NCBI RefSeq assembly: GCF_000252445.1
Contig: NC_017790.1
Span: 1,656,501-1,720,500 of the forward strand
DNA length: 64,000 bases
Direction of reading: 5' to 3'
From: Deinococcus gobiensis I-0
GTDB lineage: Bacteria > Deinococcota > Deinococci > Deinococcales > Deinococcaceae
Shown: one piece after another, positions 12,476-25,082 of the stretch
Layout of the letters: each line of letters opens with the position of its first letter
Numbering within the stretch: the first letter of the stretch is position 1
Notes under the pieces: model-generated
Told to the model about the DNA's origin: nothing
Database searches by the model: none
The model's input: only the letters and a program-made list of their open reading frames with translations
Made by a program: the position numbers and the translations under genes

Positions 12476-12649
12476 ATGCCTACTGTTCAATTTGAAAACC
12501 CCGAAACCGGAGCCATCATCGAACTGACCAACCCCGAGCTGGGCGAGCTGGTCATCGACGAAGATACGGGCGTGGAATACGAAGTCGTCTCGGTGGACCC
12601 GCCCCGCCTAGAAGCCGCCCCGCAGGAAGCGGAGGACTGGGGCGAGTGA
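12476..12649 (+). CDS. lysW: LysW amino-group carrier protein lacking zinc cysteines
   Basis: A 57-residue acidic carrier. In Thermus the C-terminal glutamate of LysW is joined to alpha-aminoadipate by LysX, and the intermediate stays attached through lysine synthesis. The C-terminus EAEDWGE and the block NPELGELV match LysW closely, and lysX follows directly. All four zinc-ligand cysteines are replaced: CPxCG becomes NPETG and CxxCG becomes DEDTG. AAGGAGA stands six bases before the ATG, a strong ribosome site, inside an AT-rich leader (12421-12475) that repeats TATCAAACG twice. Confidence 0.9.
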   Translation: MPTVQFENPETGAIIELTNPELGELVIDEDTGVEYEVVSVDPPRLEAAPQEAEDWGE

Positions 12650-12661
12650 CTCGGGACGTGG

Positions 12662-12699
12662 GGGGGCGGCCAGCGGCGGAGACGCCCTGCGCCGCCCCC
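12662..12699 (+). promoter_or_regulatory. GNRA-capped hairpin between lysW and lysX
   Basis: Perfect 9-base arms (12662-12670 and 12691-12699) enclose a further stem of 3 and 4 pairs with single-base bulges and a GAGA tetraloop. It lies after the lysW stop and 26 bases before lysX. It could stabilise lysW mRNA or attenuate lysX so that carrier exceeds ligase; no T-tract follows. Confidence 0.6.
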
Positions 12700-12725
12700 T
12701 CACCCTGAGCCGTCCCGGAGACGCC

Positions 12726-13577
<852 letters not shown>

Positions 13578-13629
13578 CCCGCGCAGGCGAGGCCCCCATG
13601 CGGCCCACATGGGCTAGATTGTGAGTCGC

Positions 13630-14382
13630 ATGGCAGTTGCCGGAAGCGTGATCGGAGACGGTGTGCGGCTCGTTCGCCTGCTGGGGCGCGGCTCGCACAG
13701 CGCCGTGTATTTCGCCGTCGACCGCGAGGGCCAGCCGCGCTCGGTGAAGGTGTTTCCCGACTACCTCGCCCCCTTCGCCGACCGCGAGTACGCCCACGGG
13801 GTCGGCCTGACCCATTCCCGCCTCGCCCCGGTGCTGGCCCGCACGGCGCTGGAGGAGTGCCCCGCCCTGGTCCTGACCTACGCGCGCGGGCAGACCCTCT
13901 TTCAGCGTTACGTCTCGCGTCCGGCGCTCCTGGCCGAGCGCCAGGCCTTCTTGCTCACGATGACGCACCTGCTCGACGCCCTGGGCTACTTGCACGGGCG
14001 CGGGCTGGTCCACCGCGACATCAAGCCCGACAACATCATCGTGGAGCCGGAGGGGGCCGCCAAGCTGGTCGACTACGACCTCTCGGGCCGCGCCTACGAA
14101 CCGCTGGCGCTGCCCACCCGTATCGGCACGGGCGCCTTCCTGAGTCCGGAGGCGGCGCGCGGCGATCCCCAGGGCCCCGAGAGCGACCTGTACGGTGTGG
14201 GGGTGCTGCTGGGCTGGGGCATCCACGGGCAACTGCTGACGCCCGGCGAGGCCGCGCCCATGACCCGCGACCCCCTGACGCCCCTGTGGCGCTCGCTCAC
14301 GCGGCCCGACCGCCGTGCCCGCCCCCGGGACGCCGCCGCCGTGCGCGCCGAACTGCTGGAGCTGGCGCAAAAACCGCTCTGA
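13630..14382 (+). CDS. small Hanks-type Ser/Thr protein kinase
   Basis: A 250-residue soluble kinase domain without PASTA or membrane segments. The glycine loop is [10 protein letters not shown], the ATP lysine is in RSVKVF, the catalytic loop is HRDIKPDN, and the substrate-binding block is GAFLSPEA. The DFG motif reads VDYDLSG, so Phe is Tyr and Gly is Leu while the metal-binding first Asp (of DYD) is kept. ATG 13630 is chosen because TAGATT (13615-13620) lies nine bases before it; GTG 13621 would touch the -10. Substrates are unknown. Confidence 0.85.
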   Translation: MAVAGSVIGDGVRLVRLLGRGSHSAVYFAVDREGQPRSVKVFPDYLAPFADREYAHGVGLTHSRLAPVLARTALEECPALVLTYARGQTLFQRYVSRPALLAERQAFLLTMTHLLDALGYLHGRGLVHRDIKPDNIIVEPEGAAKLVDYDLSGRAYEPLALPTRIGTGAFLSPEAARGDPQGPESDLYGVGVLLGWGIHGQLLTPGEAAPMTRDPLTPLWRSLTRPDRRARPRDAAAVRAELLELAQKPL

Positions 14383-14420
14383 GACGGAACAGTCGGCTCC
14401 GGAAGGGCAGCGGCGGCGGC

Positions 14421-14699
14421 TCAGGCGGCCCGGCTCAGTCGGGCGGGGTCCCATGGCCGGAGCGTGCCGAACAGCAGGTCGAGGTCGTCGTGCAGCGCGT
14501 GATCCGGCGCGGCGGGCAGGTCGGGAGACGCCGCCGCCAGGGTCAGCACTTCCTCGACCGTTCCGGCGTGCAGGGTCAGGGCCGGCCGGTCGTCCCGGCC
14601 CACCAGGAGGGCCGCCTCCCCCTGCCGGGTCACCCCCAGGGTCACGGTCCATAAAGAGGCCGCGTCCTCCACGGTCACCTGCCAGAGGACACGGCGCAT
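14421..14699 (-). CDS. hypothetical protein, msrA operon
   Basis: A 92-residue protein, not recognised. It begins MRRVLWQVTVEDAASLW and alternates beta-like segments with an acidic middle (PDHALHDDLDLLFG). No signal peptide or membrane segment is seen. It follows msrA by 14 bases on the same strand, so it is probably co-transcribed with it. Confidence 0.55.
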   Translation of the reverse strand: MRRVLWQVTVEDAASLWTVTLGVTRQGEAALLVGRDDRPALTLHAGTVEEVLTLAAASPDLPAAPDHALHDDLDLLFGTLRPWDPARLSRAA

Positions 14700-14713
14700 C
14701 TCGGACGGGCTGC

Positions 14714-15277
<564 letters not shown>

Positions 15278-15374
15278 TGAGGCATTTTCGCGCGTCCGGG
15301 CCAGGTGCAGCGGAACGCAGCCCACGGTCGGCATCAAGCGTTAAAGCAAGGTCAAGATGAGAAGCGGTCCGCAC

Positions 15375-16127
<753 letters not shown>

Positions 16128-16248
16128 CTGCGGACTGTAGCAGCCCCCCGGGGAAGGGGGTTCGGCCCGCCCGGACGCCCGCTCCCGTTCCCGCCTGGTC
16201 TGAACGTGCCGCGCGCGCCCCCAAAAAGGCCGTGCTAGCCTCGCCCCC

Positions 16249-17358
<1,110 letters not shown>

Positions 17359-17405
17359 GCCGTCCGGCGCAGGTGCCCGCCCGCACAGAGCCGTTACCCT
17401 GCGCC

Positions 17406-18125
17406 ATGCCCAACCCCGCCCAGGCCCGCCTCGAAGCCGCCCTTCCCGCCGCGCTCGAGCGCCTCCGGGCGACCTCCGGCGTGTACGCGGCGCTGTGGTG
17501 CGGCTCGGCGGCGCGCGGCGAGGCGACCGCCCACAGCGACCTGGATTTCCACGCCCTGGTGGGCGGCAACCGGCGCTGGCGCAGCAACTTCACGGTGCGG
17601 GGCGTGCCGGTCGAGGTCTTCCACAACCCGGCCCGCCAGATCCGCGCGCTGCTGGCTGCCGGGGACGCCGCCACCGTCGCCATGTTCGCCCAGGGGCGGC
17701 CCGCGCTGCCCCACCCTGAGCTGGACGCCCTGTGTGCCGAGGCGCGGGCGCGGTACGCCGCCGGCCCTGCGCCGCGCCTGCCGACCGAGGCCGAACGCTT
17801 CGCCCTGATCGAGGAACTGATGGACGCCCGCGCGCAGGCCGACGCGGGCGACCCGGTGCATGCCGTGACGGTGCTGACGGCGCTCTCGCGCCAGCTCATG
17901 CCGCTGCTGTATGCCCGGCACGGCTGGTGGGGGGTCAAGCGCGAGCACTGGGCGCGCGACCTGGGCGAGCGGGCCCCGGACCTCGCCGCCGAGCTGCGCG
18001 CCCTTCTGGTCGCCCCGGACCTCGCGGCGCGGCAGGCCGCCTTCGAGACGCTGGTCCGGCGTGTGACCGGCGACCTCACCTACCGCGAGGTGCCGCCCGA
18101 GCCGCAGGAGGCAGGCGGCCTGTAG
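17406..18125 (+). CDS. nucleotidyltransferase-domain protein
   Basis: A 239-residue protein with the polymerase-beta-like signature [17 protein letters not shown] (about residues 35-51), whose Gly-Ser and two aspartates hold nucleotide and metals. The C-terminal half is helical, like the HEPN/substrate-binding part of kanamycin nucleotidyltransferase-type enzymes. No antibiotic-specific motif was recognised and the target is unknown. TACCCT lies five bases before ATG. Confidence 0.75.
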   Translation: MPNPAQARLEAALPAALERLRATSGVYAALWCGSAARGEATAHSDLDFHALVGGNRRWRSNFTVRGVPVEVFHNPARQIRALLAAGDAATVAMFAQGRPALPHPELDALCAEARARYAAGPAPRLPTEAERFALIEELMDARAQADAGDPVHAVTVLTALSRQLMPLLYARHGWWGVKREHWARDLGERAPDLAAELRALLVAPDLAARQAAFETLVRRVTGDLTYREVPPEPQEAGGL

Positions 18126-18248
18126 CGTGTAGATAAATAAAGAGCAGACGGCCAGCCCGCCCCTCCTTTTGCTCCACAAGCCACAAGCGACGAGCCACAC
18201 GCTTCCCCGTAACACCCCCGACAGAACCCGCCGCCTACGCTGGGCGCC

Positions 18249-19022
18249 ATGATCGAGGTCAGCCACTACAGCAAGCGCTACGGCACCCACCTGGCCGTCG
18301 CCGACCTGAGTTTCACGGTGCGGCCGGGCGCGGTGTTCGGGCTGCTGGGCAGCAACGGCGCGGGCAAGACCACCACCATCCGCGCGCTCGTGGGCCTGAC
18401 CCGCCCGACCTCGGGCACGGTGCGCGTGCAGGGCTTCGACGTGTGGCGCGAGCCGGTGCGCGCCAAGGCGGCCTTCGGGTATATCCCCGACCGGCCCTAC
18501 CTGTACGGCAAACTCACGGCGCGCGAGCTGCTGCGCTTCGTGGGCGACCTCTACCGGGTGCCGGACGCCGCCTCCGGGATCGACCGCTGGCTGGAGTTCT
18601 TCCGCCTGACCGACTTCGGCAACGAGCTGCTCGAAACCTACTCGCACGGCATGCGCCAGAAGGTCGCCATCGTGGCCGCGCTGCTGCCCGACCCGCCGGT
18701 CCTGATCGTGGACGAGCCGATGGTGGGCCTGGACCCCCACGCCGCGCGGCAGGTGCGCGAACTGTTCCGGGGGCACGCCGACCGGGGCCGCACAGTGCTC
18801 CTCACCACCCACTCGCTGCCGCTGGCCGAGGCCGTGTGCGACCGTCTGGTGGTTCTCGACCGGGGCCGCGTGCTGGGCGAGGGCACCCTGGACGACCTGC
18901 GCGCCCAGACCGGCACCGAGGCGGGCGGCGTGCACGGCGACAGCCTGGAGCGCATCTTCTTCCGGCTGCTGGAGGAGGAACAGGCCGAGGCCACGCGGGC
19001 GCGTGAGGGGGCCGCCGGATGA
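18249..19022 (+). CDS. ABC exporter ATP-binding protein
   Basis: A 257-residue ATPase with Walker A GSNGAGKTT, signature YSHGMRQKVAIVAAL, Walker B VLIVDEPMVGLDP and H-loop LTTHSL. The signature is degenerate: YSHGM replaces LSGGQ, as often in ABC-2/Ecs-like exporters. It overlaps the permease gene by four bases (ATGA), so the two are coupled. TACGCT seven bases before the ATG suggests a leaderless start. Substrate is unknown. Confidence 0.88.
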   Translation: MIEVSHYSKRYGTHLAVADLSFTVRPGAVFGLLGSNGAGKTTTIRALVGLTRPTSGTVRVQGFDVWREPVRAKAAFGYIPDRPYLYGKLTARELLRFVGDLYRVPDAASGIDRWLEFFRLTDFGNELLETYSHGMRQKVAIVAALLPDPPVLIVDEPMVGLDPHAARQVRELFRGHADRGRTVLLTTHSLPLAEAVCDRLVVLDRGRVLGEGTLDDLRAQTGTEAGGVHGDSLERIFFRLLEEEQAEATRAREGAAG

Positions 19023-20713
19023 CAGTCCGGCCCGCGCCCCGCACGGCCGCGCCCCCGCGCCCCCCCAGCCTGCTGCGCCTCAAGGCGACCGCGCTGGGGC
19101 ACGCCCTGCGCCGCGCGCCGCGTGCCGGGCTGGCTTTCCTGGCCCTGCTGGGCGCGCTTCTGCTCTGGGCCGAGGTCTGGGGCACCTGGCAGGCGCTGAG
19201 CTTCCTGGGCCGCTTCGGCGACCTGGGCCTGAACGTGTTCGGGCGCGTGCTGGAGATCGGCCTGATCACCCTGACGAGTGGCGTGACCTTCAGCGCCACG
19301 ACCACCGCCATCCAGACGCTCTATCTCAGCGACGACCTGAATTTTCTGCTCACGGGGCCGATCAGCACCTGGCGCGTCTTCGCCCTCAAGGTCTTCGAGA
19401 CGTTCCTGAACGCGGCGCTCGTGCCCGTGGCCCTGACCCTGCCGCTCCTCCTGACGGTCGCTGCGTACTTCCGCGCCCCGGTGTGGGCCTACCCGGTGAT
19501 GGTGCTCGCCGACCTCCTGACCTTCGCCGCGCCGGTCGGGCTGGGGGCGCTGCTGGCCGTGCTCCTCATGCGCGTGGCCCCGGTGGGCCGAGTACGCGAG
19601 GTGAGCACGGCGCTGGGGGTCCTCATCAGTGCGGGGCTGGTGTACGCCATCCGCGCGCTGCGGCCCGAAGTCCTCGTGCAGCGCGCGCAGGACCCCGAGA
19701 AGCTCGAAGCGTTGCTGCGGCAGTTCGCCGGCCCGACCAGTCCCTTCCTGCCGCCCTCGTGGGCCGCGCAGGGCATCTGGGGGGCGGCGCACGGCACGCT
19801 TGCCTGGCCGCTGCTGCCGCTGGCCCTGCTCACGGCCGGGCTGCTGCTGGGCGCGGCGGCCCTGGCGGCCCACGCCTACCAGGAGGGCTGGGCGCGGGCC
19901 CTGGACTCCAGCCGCCCGAAACTGGACCCCCGGTCCCGCCCGGCCTCCTGGGGCGAGCGCATGCTGGGCCGCCTGGGCCCCGGCGGCTCCCTCGCGTACA
20001 AGGACCTGCGCCTGACCCTGCGCGACCCGACGCAGTGGAGCCAGCTCCTGATCGTGGCAGCGCTGGCGGGCGTGTACCTCGTGAGCGTGCGGGCCGTGCC
20101 CGTGCCGGTGCCGCAGTTCCGGGGCATCCTCGGGTACATCCAGCTCGCCTTCCAGGGCTTCATCGTGGCGGGGGTGGCGGTGCGCCTCGCCTTTCCGGCC
20201 GTGTCGCAGGAGGGCCGCGCGTACTGGCTGCTGCGCACCGCGCCGCTCAGCCCCCGGCAACTGGTGCTCAGCAAGTTCCTGGGCGTGCTGCCGGTCACGC
20301 TCGTGCTGGGCCTGGTCATGGGGGTCGCCAGCGCCCTGAGCATGGCCCTGGCCCCCACGCTGCTGCTCCTGAGCGTGCTCGTGTCGGTCAGCAACGCCTT
20401 CGTCATCACGGCGCTGGGGGTGGGGCTGGGGGCCGCCGCGCCGCGCTTCACGGCCGACAACCCCAGCGAGATCGGCGTCAGCCCCGGCGGGCTGGCCTTC
20501 ATGGGTCTGTCGCTGGCCTATTCGGTGCTGTGCCTGCTGCTGCTCGCCCGGCCCGCGACCGCCAGCGTCCTGCGCCCCGACCTCTACCCCGGTTACGCGG
20601 CCCTGGGCACGCCCGAGGGGGTGCTGGGCCTGGCGGGCCTCGCGCTGGCGACCGGGCTGGGCACCGTCCTGAGCCTGCGCCTGGGCTGGACGCGGCTCGA
20701 CCGGCTGGAATAG
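19019..20713 (+). CDS. ABC exporter permease
   Basis: A 564-residue membrane protein with about 12 hydrophobic segments, starting after a basic 35-residue N-terminus. An early segment is GLAFLALLGALLLWAEVW; pairs of segments cover about residues 100-215, 255-285, 335-400 and 425-555. It resembles the putative ABC-exporter permease family that partners the ATPase encoded upstream. The coupling by ATGA overlap supports one heteromeric exporter. No extracellular enzymatic domain is visible. Confidence 0.82.
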   Translation: MTVRPAPRTAAPPRPPSLLRLKATALGHALRRAPRAGLAFLALLGALLLWAEVWGTWQALSFLGRFGDLGLNVFGRVLEIGLITLTSGVTFSATTTAIQTLYLSDDLNFLLTGPISTWRVFALKVFETFLNAALVPVALTLPLLLTVAAYFRAPVWAYPVMVLADLLTFAAPVGLGALLAVLLMRVAPVGRVREVSTALGVLISAGLVYAIRALRPEVLVQRAQDPEKLEALLRQFAGPTSPFLPPSWAAQGIWGAAHGTLAWPLLPLALLTAGLLLGAAALAAHAYQEGWARALDSSRPKLDPRSRPASWGERMLGRLGPGGSLAYKDLRLTLRDPTQWSQLLIVAALAGVYLVSVRAVPVPVPQFRGILGYIQLAFQGFIVAGVAVRLAFPAVSQEGRAYWLLRTAPLSPRQLVLSKFLGVLPVTLVLGLVMGVASALSMALAPTLLLLSVLVSVSNAFVITALGVGLGAAAPRFTADNPSEIGVSPGGLAFMGLSLAYSVLCLLLLARPATASVLRPDLYPGYAALGTPEGVLGLAGLALATGLGTVLSLRLGWTRLDRLE

Positions 20714-20737
20714 GCGCGGTGCCGCCGCAGGCCGGGC

Positions 20738-20743
20738 GTATAC
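20738..20743 (+). promoter_or_regulatory. -10 element upstream of the esterase gene
   Basis: TATACT lies about 80 bases before the esterase ATG, implying a leadered mRNA with the GAGGT ribosome site, unlike most neighbours. Confidence 0.45.
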
Positions 20744-20825
20744 TCCCCGCGTCTCACCCGCCTTCCGGCACTGCCTGAGCAGATGCCGCCCCCTCCGCGC
20801 TCCCGTCTTCAGCCCGAGGTCATCC

Positions 20826-21749
20826 ATGCCGCTCGATCCCACTGTCCAGGTCCTCCTGAATCAACTCGCGGGGATGCCCGTGCCCACCAGCATCGAGCAG
20901 ATGCGCGCGGGCCGGAGCGTCTCGGCCATGCCCACGCGCCCGGTCACGGTCGGCCCCGTGCGCGACCTGAGCCTGCCCGGCCCCGCCTCCGAGCTGCCCG
21001 CGCGCCTGTACACCCCGGCGGGCGAGGCCCCGGCGGCGGGCTGGCCGCTGGCGGTGTTCTTTCACGGCGGCGGCTTCGTGCTGGGCGACATCGCCAGCCA
21101 TGACGGCCTGTGCCGCGAGCTGTGCGCCTCGGGCACGGTCGCGGTCCTGAGCGTCGAGTACCGCCTCGCCCCCGAATACCCCTTTCCGGCCCCGGTGGAC
21201 GACGCCTACGCGGCCTACCTGTGGGCGGCCTCGCACGCGGCCGAGCTGGGCGCCGATCCCGCGCGTCTGGCGGTGGCGGGCGACAGCGCGGGAGCGGGCC
21301 TGAGCATCGCCGTGACCCTGCGCGCCCGCGACGAGGGCGGCCCCGCCCCCCAGGCCCAGCTCCTGATCTACCCGCCGGCCGACCTCCTGAACGAGTCCGG
21401 GTCGCGCCGCGCCAACGCCGAGGGCTACTTCCTGACCCGCGACATGATGGCGATGTTCGGCCGGGCGTACATCACCGACCCCGCGCACCTCTCGCACCCG
21501 CACGTCTCGCCGATTCTGGCCGAGCTGCGTGACCTGCCGCCCGCCCTGATCCTGACCGCCGAGTTCGACCCCCTGCACGACGAGGGCGTGGCCTACGCCC
21601 AGGCCCTGCGCGCAGCGGGCAACCACGTCGAGGAACTCGCCGGCCCCGGCCTGATCCACGGCTTCGCCAACATGACGGCCCTGGTGCCCGCCGCCGCCGC
21701 CCTGATCGACCGGGCCGGGGCGTGGCTGGGCCAGCGGCTGCGTTCCTAG
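20826..21749 (+). CDS. alpha/beta hydrolase, hormone-sensitive-lipase family esterase
   Basis: A 307-residue esterase. The oxyanion-hole motif FFHGGGFVLGD (about residue 80) and nucleophile elbow GDSAGAG (about residue 154) are typical of the HSL family. The acid is in AEFDPLHDEG and the histidine in GLIHGFANM near the C-terminus. It is expected to hydrolyse short- to medium-chain esters in the cytoplasm. GAGGT precedes the ATG by five bases. Confidence 0.88.
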   Translation: MPLDPTVQVLLNQLAGMPVPTSIEQMRAGRSVSAMPTRPVTVGPVRDLSLPGPASELPARLYTPAGEAPAAGWPLAVFFHGGGFVLGDIASHDGLCRELCASGTVAVLSVEYRLAPEYPFPAPVDDAYAAYLWAASHAAELGADPARLAVAGDSAGAGLSIAVTLRARDEGGPAPQAQLLIYPPADLLNESGSRRANAEGYFLTRDMMAMFGRAYITDPAHLSHPHVSPILAELRDLPPALILTAEFDPLHDEGVAYAQALRAAGNHVEELAGPGLIHGFANMTALVPAAAALIDRAGAWLGQRLRS

Positions 21750-21795
21750 ACGCGCCGCGCCCCGACCCCCACGCGGGGCCGGTATGCTGGGCCGC

Positions 21796-21969
21796 ATGAT
21801 TCTCTGGCTCGTGGTGGTCGCCATTCTCTTCAGCGCGACCCTCATTCTCGCGCTCTCGCTGGGGCCGCTGAAAACGGCCGCCAACGTGGGCACCATCCGG
21901 GCCTTCGCCGCCGTGCAGTACGTGGCGGCGGCCCTGCTCGCGGGCGCGCGGGCGCTGGGCAAGGCGTGA
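21796..21969 (+). CDS. small membrane protein
   Basis: A 57-residue protein with an N-terminal hydrophobic helix (LWLVVVAILFSATLILAL) and a second apolar stretch (AVQYVAAALLAGARAL). ATG 21796 is preferred over an in-frame ATG at 21784 because TATGCT (21783-21788) occupies that region as a -10 seven bases upstream. It overlaps the MBL hydrolase gene by four bases (GTGA). Function unknown. Confidence 0.65.
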   Translation: MILWLVVVAILFSATLILALSLGPLKTAANVGTIRAFAAVQYVAAALLAGARALGKA

Positions 21970-22891
21970 GCGGCGTCTCCCTGCTCGACCTGCACTTCCA
22001 GGACGTGCCCGGCGTGATCGCGGCCTACGTCTTCGATACCGGCGACGGCCTCGCCCTCGTGGACACCGGCCCCGGCAGCACGCTCGGTGCCCTGGAAGCC
22101 GGCCTGGACAGCCTGGGGGCCTCGCTGCGCGACGTGCGCCACGTCCTGCTCACGCACGTGCACCTCGACCACGCGGGCGCGGCCGGCACCGTGCTGTCGC
22201 GCGTGCCCCGCGCCCGCGCCTACGTGCACGAGCGCGGCGCGGCGCACCTCGCCCGCCCCGAGCGGCTGCTCGCCAGCGCCGCCCAGATCTACGGCGACCA
22301 GATGGAGCGCCTGTGGGGCGAGTTCCTGCCGGTAGACCCCGACCGCCTGAAGGTCCTCTCGGGCGGCGAGCACTGGCGCGCGGGCGACCTCGAACTGCGC
22401 GCCCTGTACACGCCCGGCCACGCGGTCCACCACCTCGCCTACGTGGCGGGCGACGACGTGTTCGTGGGCGACGTGGGCGGCATCCGCCTCTCGGAGCGCC
22501 AGACACCCCGCGCCCCCACGCCGCCGCCCGACATCGACCTGGAGGCGTGGCGAGCGAGTGTGCAGACCCTGCGCGGTCTCGACGCCCGTACCCTGCACCT
22601 CGCCCACTTCGGCGCGTACCCGCAGTCGGCGGCCCACTGGGACGGCCTGCTCGCCACCCTGGACACCGACGCCGGGCGCGTGAAGGCGGGCCTGGACGCC
22701 GGCCACAGCCCCGAGCGCCTCGCGGCCGAGTTCACTGAGCAACTGCTCGAAGACCTCGCGGCCGAGGACCCCGGCCTCCCGGACCGCTACGAATTCGCCT
22801 GCCCGCCCTGGATGAGCGTGCAGGGGCTGGCGCGCTACTGGACCCGTCGCGCGGCCCGCAGCGGCGCCGAGGCGCAGGGGAGGGGAGAATA

Positions 22892-22892
<1 letters not shown>
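21966..22892 (+). CDS. MBL-fold metallo-hydrolase
   Basis: A 308-residue metallo-beta-lactamase-fold protein. The dizinc motif THVHLDHAG (about residues 59-67) is complete; later ligands are H in TPGHAVHHL and D in VFVGDVGG, with H in LHLAHFG as the last. It resembles glyoxalase II or RNase-like hydrolases, but substrate-specific features are absent. It is coupled to the small membrane protein upstream and touches purD downstream by one base. Confidence 0.83.
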
Positions 22893-24151
<1,259 letters not shown>

Positions 24152-24288
24152 GCCGAAGTCCGGTCGCCAGCCGGGAAACGTGCCATCTGTTCCGCTTTTC
24201 ACGGACAGGCGGCGCGTTTCTCCTGCCGGCGACGCAGACTCGTGGCGCGGTTCACAAAATCCTGACCGCTTTGCTTCACACTGGTCAG

Positions 24289-24501
24289 ATGAGACTCGTC
24301 TTCACAGCGAATGAAGAGCCCCGGGTCGAGTTGCCCGGCGAACAGGCGCAGCCCGCGCGGCGTATCGACCGCTACACCAAGCCCCCCCGCTGGTTCTGGC
24401 AGTCGGCCGAGGAGGTCGAGATCTGGCAGCTGGCCGACGGCCGGCAGGTCCGCGCCAGCCGCCACAGTCAGGCCGCCGACTGGGAACTGCGCTGGCGCTG
24501 A
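24289..24501 (+). CDS. hypothetical protein
   Basis: A 70-residue protein beginning MRLVFTANEEPRVELPGEQ, rich in Trp and Arg at the C-terminus (PPRWFWQSAEEVEIWQLADG). It is not recognised. A small palindrome CTGACC...GGTCAG (24262-24288) abuts the start codon. It has no obvious ribosome site and may be leaderless. Confidence 0.55.
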   Translation: MRLVFTANEEPRVELPGEQAQPARRIDRYTKPPRWFWQSAEEVEIWQLADGRQVRASRHSQAADWELRWR

Positions 24502-24615
24502 GGCGCCGTTTCATCTGCCCCTGAACTCCGTAGGCTCTCCTTGAGCAAAGGTCTATCTCGGGAGACCGGCGCTCCCGTCACGGTCCTGTTGGTGGCTCTC
24601 CGGTACTGTGCCGGC

Positions 24616-25014
24616 GTGAGAGCCATCGTCCTTGGCCTGTTGGTCGTGCTGCTGCCCCCCGCGTTTCCTCAGGTCCAGGCGGCCGGGCCCAAGACCTATA
24701 CCCTCAAGCGGGTCAGTCATTACAACGCGGTGCGGGCCCAGACCGACAGCACCCCGCACATCTCCGCCTGCGGCCCCACCCGCAAGGGCCAGATCGCGCT
24801 GAGCCGTGACCTGCTACGTCAGGTGGGCTGCGGCGCGCGCGTGCGGGTCACGGTTCGGGGCAAGAGCCACGTGTACGTCGTGAACGACACCATGAACGTG
24901 CGGTATCGCCGCACCGCCGACATTCTGGTCAGCGGGGTGTCGCGGGCGCGGGCGCTGGGCGTCACGAGCGGCAAGCTGACCGTGCTGCGTCCCGGACGGC
25001 CCTACCGGGGCTGA
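24616..25014 (+). CDS. secreted 3D-domain-like protein
   Basis: A 132-residue protein. From GTG 24616 it starts with a signal peptide (RAIVLGLLVVLLPPAFPQVQA, cleavage likely near residue 22). The rest resembles the double-psi beta-barrel 3D/RlpA/MltA core: DSTPHISACG, QIALSRDLL, GARVRVTVRG and YVVNDTMNVRYRRTADILVS with three aspartates. TACTGT (24604-24609) lies six bases before GTG, supporting this start over the longer frame. It is likely periplasmic and may act on or bind peptidoglycan (inference). Confidence 0.72.
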   Translation: MRAIVLGLLVVLLPPAFPQVQAAGPKTYTLKRVSHYNAVRAQTDSTPHISACGPTRKGQIALSRDLLRQVGCGARVRVTVRGKSHVYVVNDTMNVRYRRTADILVSGVSRARALGVTSGKLTVLRPGRPYRG

Positions 25015-25082
25015 GCCACCACGCGGGGGGGGCGGCAGCTGTAAGGAACCTGCGGTTTTTCACCGTCTAAGGTGGGCGGCAC

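Noticed and set aside
18638..20842. Long minus-strand frame opposite the ABC exporter genes
   Set aside because: Its composition (His/Gln/Arg/Gly-rich) is typical of antisense frames in high-GC DNA, and the plus-strand genes have clear ABC motifs.
24262..24288. CTGACC/GGTCAG palindrome abutting the start of a 70-residue ORF as operator
   Set aside because: Arms are six bases with a wide spacer; too weak without conservation data.
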